Both the position numbers and the translations under genes were made by a program. 64,000 nucleotides of DNA. Origin: Tunicatimonas pelagia (GTDB taxonomy: Bacteria > Bacteroidota > Bacteroidia > Cytophagales > Cyclobacteriaceae). Positions 61,444 to 64,000 of this stretch are shown here, piece by piece. The stretch lies in assembly GCF_030506325.1 (NCBI RefSeq), contig NZ_CP120683.1, positions 372,001-436,000 of the forward strand, given 5' to 3'. The notes below the pieces were generated by a model. It was not told the origin of the DNA and did not search any database. It saw only the letters and a list, made by a program, of their open reading frames with translations. Each line of letters begins with the position of its first letter. Position 1 is the first letter of the stretch.

Positions 61444-61833
61444 TTACCTGGTTACCTCAATGGTAAGGTTATGGTTTTTACCAGGAGTCAACGATACACA
61501 CGAAGAACAATCGATTCTGTCACCATGCAGCAGAAGATCTTCTATAAACTGCTCTTCAATAAGAAGCGCAATAGCTACTTCATAGAAGTGAACATTAACA
61601 GCGGGAAGCACCCCGCTAAAAAAGTTGTTTTCGTCCAGCACTAAAAGTGTGTCGATTACCTGATCTGATGGCGTACCAATGCCATTTGCTTTTATTCCAG
61701 CAATATAGACTCGGGTGTTTGCAAGATCGTAGGTATCCGGTAAGAGCACTTCTCCCTGAAAGGTTGTGAGCTCTTCTTGATCACTGCAACCTATGAAGGT
61801 CAACCAGCCTAAAACAATCCATAACTTTTTCAT
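61444..61833 (-). CDS. Small lipoprotein, paralogue of the next gene
   Basis: 129 residues with a lipoprotein signal peptide (LWIVLGWLTFIGCSDQEELT; Cys near residue 16). The mature part is predicted beta-rich, with the shared motifs ELTTFQGEVLLPD, ANTRVYIAGI..GIG and a C-terminal SLTPGKNHNLTIEVTR. Two nearby cysteines (DCSSC) may form a disulfide or bind metal. It is ~40% similar by eye to the gene at 61830-62228, with which it overlaps by 4 bp (ATGA), so a duplication within one operon is likely. Family unknown. Confidence 0.7.
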   Translation of the reverse strand: MKKLWIVLGWLTFIGCSDQEELTTFQGEVLLPDTYDLANTRVYIAGIKANGIGTPSDQVIDTLLVLDENNFFSGVLPAVNVHFYEVAIALLIEEQFIEDLLLHGDRIDCSSCVSLTPGKNHNLTIEVTR

Positions 61834-62228
61834 TCTAGTACGCGGATGGTAAGATCATAGCTTTTGCCGGGTGTCAAGCTGTTGCAATCGTGAGGTGAAC
61901 AGTCAATACTAAAAGAGTCGCTTATTCCTCCATCATCATCTAAAGGAAAAACTTGTAACACATAGAAGCCTGCCTCAAGGCCAGAAAGAGCAACTTCAAA
62001 GTGGTTATTATGATCTAAATTTATTACGGTATCGACTAAAATGTCCCCCGGATCCCCAATTCCTTTTGGGTCATATCCAAAAATCCTGACAGCAGATTTA
62101 GGGTCTTGTTGAAAATCTTCGGGAAAAACTATATTTCCTTGAAAAGTAGTAAGGTTTTCATCGTCACTACAACTACCAATTATAATGAAAAATTTATATA
62201 ATTTTATAAAAATCACGTTATACAACAT
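61830..62228 (-). CDS. Small lipoprotein, paralogue of the previous gene
   Basis: 132 residues, upstream member of the pair. Predicted lipobox IIIGSC (Cys near residue 20) in a short N-terminus. Mature motifs: NLTTFQGNIVFPEDF, SAVRIFGYDPKGIGDP, and SLTPGKSYDLTIRVLE. It carries CSPHDC, an analogue of the paralogue's DCSSC, suggesting a conserved cysteine pair. Carboxypeptidase-regulatory-like or Ig-like beta-sandwich is a reasonable guess, not established. The last base pairs overlap the downstream gene's start (ATGA). Confidence 0.65.
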   Translation of the reverse strand: MLYNVIFIKLYKFFIIIGSCSDDENLTTFQGNIVFPEDFQQDPKSAVRIFGYDPKGIGDPGDILVDTVINLDHNNHFEVALSGLEAGFYVLQVFPLDDDGGISDSFSIDCSPHDCNSLTPGKSYDLTIRVLE

Positions 62229-62643
62229 TTTTATATTAATATATTGTTAATATACAAAATATTATATAATCATTTTTTACAATCAGTAGTATAAGTTGTT
62301 AGCTTATCTAAGCTATCATTCATCACTACGTACTCAATGATACACTAGAGCAATATGAGAATTAATTGTATTAGAAGGTAAAATAGAAAAGCTGTAGCAC
62401 GAGCTATCGGTTCTTCTTAGCAAAATACCATAAAGAGAGTGCTACCCTTATTTTGTATTAGAGAAGATAGAAACATAGCGATGCTATTTTAGGCTTTTTT
62501 TATACTAAAAAATCGACAGTTGACAAAAAAGTTACATGAGATTAGGTTGAGAGGGCTCCGAATAAAGAAGGCTGATACCAGAACGAGTTATTTTTTCAAG
62601 GTACCTGTACCATAAAACTCGACTGCTTACGCTGAGAAGCTTA
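62229..62643. other. AT-rich gene-free region upstream of the lipoprotein pair
   Basis: About 415 bp, AT-rich, with no gene recognised. Two small hairpins are visible: ATAGC-gat-GCTAT followed by TTTTAGGCTTTTTTT at 62475-62503 (plus strand), and an interrupted stem at 62584-62621 just after the minus-strand gene at 62644-63558, which could be its terminator. The promoter of the lipoprotein pair must lie here. Confidence 0.4.
62584..62621 (-). terminator. Possible terminator hairpin after the secreted beta-rich protein gene
   Basis: On the minus strand CGAGTTTTAT-GGTAC-ag-GTACC-...-ATAACTCG forms nested stems 23 bp after the stop at 62644. There is no long U-run on the downstream side, so confidence is low. 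Confidence 0.35.
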
Positions 62644-63558
62644 TCAATCTGCTACCGTAAATTCTACATTCCCGATGGATACATCAATATCAAAGGAAAG
62701 AATATTGGTGGCACCTTCTTGGTAGAACTGATTAACAAACGTGCCTTTCCTGATCTTTTTAAAAGAACTGGGCATGTCTATCCGACATAGAGGAGAATCA
62801 CTCACACGAATAATAATAGGCGACTCAATTTCTGCGAAAGAAACAGCAAGTGACCCAGCCCCAATACTTGCTTTTACTTGGCTTTCCTCCGATAAATCAT
62901 CCGAAAAATGCATCACTAATTTTCCGAAGCCTATATCGGCGATTACGTTGCGAGCCCGAGCCAGGTTTAGGTGATCTAGCTCAAGAGTGCCCAAGTCTAC
63001 GCTAGTGTAGAAAGTATCCATCACTACATCGTTGGGCTGATGGGCGGTGTAGCCAATCCGCAGCGAAGAACTTCCGGTGTTCACTTTTAGATTCTCTACA
63101 GCCAAGCCCGATAAATCTACCGTAGAACTTCCCATACCGTAGCGCAGTGATAAATCGTAGGGAGTTTTCTTATTCAAATAAATATACCAAGGGTGCTTTA
63201 GCTTTTCGCTTTCTTCGGAAAAGCTACCCAGCATCCGATCAGAAATGCTCGAACTTAAATCAGTTGGGGCACTATCCTTAAAATCCAGCGTAACATTTTG
63301 CGCTATACCGTCCGATATGCTGCTAGAAACCGGATGAAATTGAGATGATTGAGGATAACCGTAAACACTAACTACATTCGTATTGGAAGTGGCGTGAATG
63401 CGACAATCTACCGTAGTAGCATTTACTTCAAGCTTAACTTTATCTTTCTCACCTACCTGTGTTTGAGTAATATGATAGTGTTTCTTATCCTGCGCTCCGC
63501 TTTCGTCGGTGATTAGAACTGTGGCTACAAAAAATCCTAAAAAAGCATATAATCTCAT
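62644..63558 (-). CDS. Secreted beta-rich protein, possibly toast-rack/DUF4097-like
   Basis: 304 residues with a signal peptide (LYAFLGFFVATVLITDESGA). The rest is strongly beta-predicted with repeated 'adhesin-like' strand patterns (YDLSLRYGMGSSTVDLSG, LKVNTGSSSLRIGYTAH, SVDLGTLELDHLNL, ADIGFGKLVMHFSDDL, KASIGAGSLAVSFAE). This regular G-S-x-x-V/D pattern resembles the right-handed beta-helix-like toast-rack/DUF4097 proteins related to the LiaF C-terminal domain. Periplasmic or surface. Function unknown. It lies between the lipoproteins and dnaJ, all on the minus strand. Confidence 0.65.
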   Translation of the reverse strand: MRLYAFLGFFVATVLITDESGAQDKKHYHITQTQVGEKDKVKLEVNATTVDCRIHATSNTNVVSVYGYPQSSQFHPVSSSISDGIAQNVTLDFKDSAPTDLSSSISDRMLGSFSEESEKLKHPWYIYLNKKTPYDLSLRYGMGSSTVDLSGLAVENLKVNTGSSSLRIGYTAHQPNDVVMDTFYTSVDLGTLELDHLNLARARNVIADIGFGKLVMHFSDDLSEESQVKASIGAGSLAVSFAEIESPIIIRVSDSPLCRIDMPSSFKKIRKGTFVNQFYQEGATNILSFDIDVSIGNVEFTVAD

Positions 63559-63581
63559 GTTGACTTAGTACGGTAGTCAAC
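63559..63581. promoter_or_regulatory. Inverted repeat GTTGACT/AGTCAAC abutting the start codon
   Basis: 7-bp inverted arms with a 9-bp spacer lie at -1 to -23 relative to the ATG of the gene at 63558. This could be an operator or an RNA hairpin covering the ribosome-binding region. No second copy was seen. Confidence 0.3.
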
Positions 63582-63761
63582 TAAAAAAGTTATAAATGTC
63601 AAGCTATTTAGAAAGAAAATGATTAACGGATTGATGACTACGAGAAATTGGAAATTAGTCATTACTCATCAATCATTACTCCTCACACCAAGCTCCCAGT
63701 CTCACGCCAACTATTTATTAATCATTATTTCCAGCTCTATACTTTGGTTTCCGTTCTTCGT
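63582..63761. repeat. Intergenic region with a fragment related to dispersed repeat A
   Basis: 63640-63720 contains GTCTCACGCCA, ATTAATCATTATT and TCATTACTCATCAATCATTA. These resemble the outer end of repeat A (GTCTCACGCCATTAATCATT...) at 37478-37540. The similarity is partial and not long enough to call a full copy. Confidence 0.4.
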
Positions 63762-64000
63762 TTAAAAGAACTCCTTCATTCGCTCAAAGAAGCTTTTGTC
63801 GCCCTTACTTGGTTGCGGCTGAAAATTAGGTGAATCTCGTAAGCTCTCCAGTGTTTTTTTCTCGTCGGAAGAAAGCGTTTTGGGAGTCCATACATTCACA
63901 TGAATTAGCTGATCGCCCTTACCATAGCCATTAATATCTTGAATACCTTTTCCGCGAAGGCGAAGAATTTTACCACTCTGCGTACCAGGATCTATCTTGA
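63762..64000 (-). CDS. dnaJ: Chaperone protein DnaJ, C-terminal fragment
   Basis: The last 79 codons of dnaJ; the gene continues beyond the right edge of the window. The visible part reads QSGKILRLRGKGIQDINGYG, then GDQLIHVNVWTPKTLSSDEK and FFERMKEFF at the end, which are characteristic of the second C-terminal substrate-binding domain and the tail of DnaJ. It is a DnaK co-chaperone. Its regulatory region and the usual neighbour grpE are outside the window. Confidence 0.93.
   Translation of the reverse strand, partial: KIDPGTQSGKILRLRGKGIQDINGYGKGDQLIHVNVWTPKTLSSDEKKTLESLRDSPNFQPQPSKGDKSFFERMKEFF

Overview
The window looks like the chromosome of an aerobic, probably marine or sediment Bacteroidota of the order Cytophagales. 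Evidence: a SusC/SusD polysaccharide locus with its own ECF sigma factor and FecR anti-sigma factor, a seven-membrane-segment AraC regulator, FecR with a DUF4974-like tail, MacB/FtsX-type permeases that carry an N-terminal 'permease prefix' domain, almost no Shine-Dalgarno sequences, and one promoter candidate of the Bacteroidota type (TTG / TAnnTTTG). No rRNA, tRNA, CRISPR array or prophage was found.

Layout. 1-2.1 kb: the tail of an unidentified gene, two small membrane proteins (one holin-III-like) and a PIG-L-type deacetylase with an eroded metal motif. 2.2-10.6 kb: SDR dehydrogenase and CPBP-type membrane protein, an AraC regulator, trmB-folC, a BamE-like hypothetical protein, lptB and a GH3-family adenylating enzyme. 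10.6-28.5 kb: an 18-kb block of six large FtsX/MacB-type permease genes. One is divergent; a PadR regulator leads the other five, of which four have the prefix domain. The fourth of these five is split by a 1,581-bp ISKra4-family insertion sequence with a 9-bp target duplication. 28.7-31.7 kb: two overlapping photolyase/cryptochrome genes. 31.7-38.6 kb: a short inverted-repeat element, a secreted erythromycin-esterase-like protein, a DUF2267-like protein, a tandem universal stress protein, an AraC regulator, a DUF1772 membrane protein and an NmrA-type protein.

38.9-52.7 kb: a polysaccharide utilisation locus (ECF sigma, FecR, SusC with STN domain, SusD, GH43, GH3 beta-glucosidase, membrane AraC regulator). 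It is interrupted between GH43 and GH3 by an AT-rich gene lying between two short inverted-repeat (MITE-like) elements; a third such element follows GH3. 52.7-57.0 kb: a beta-propeller lipoprotein, then larE-larB-larC for the nickel-pincer cofactor, with no larA in the window. 57.0-60.1 kb (minus strand): an orphan HepT-like protein, rnhA, marC, a class V aminotransferase and aroQ. 60.2-64 kb: a XerD-type recombinase, two paralogous small lipoproteins, a secreted beta-rich protein and the 3' part of dnaJ.

The most unusual content is the PadR-led permease array with its cleanly split member, several enzyme-family proteins whose catalytic motifs are altered (PIG-L, CPBP, HepT, erythromycin-esterase-like, both photolyases), and many small mobile or palindromic repeats. 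One of these is an inverted pair about 34 kb apart.
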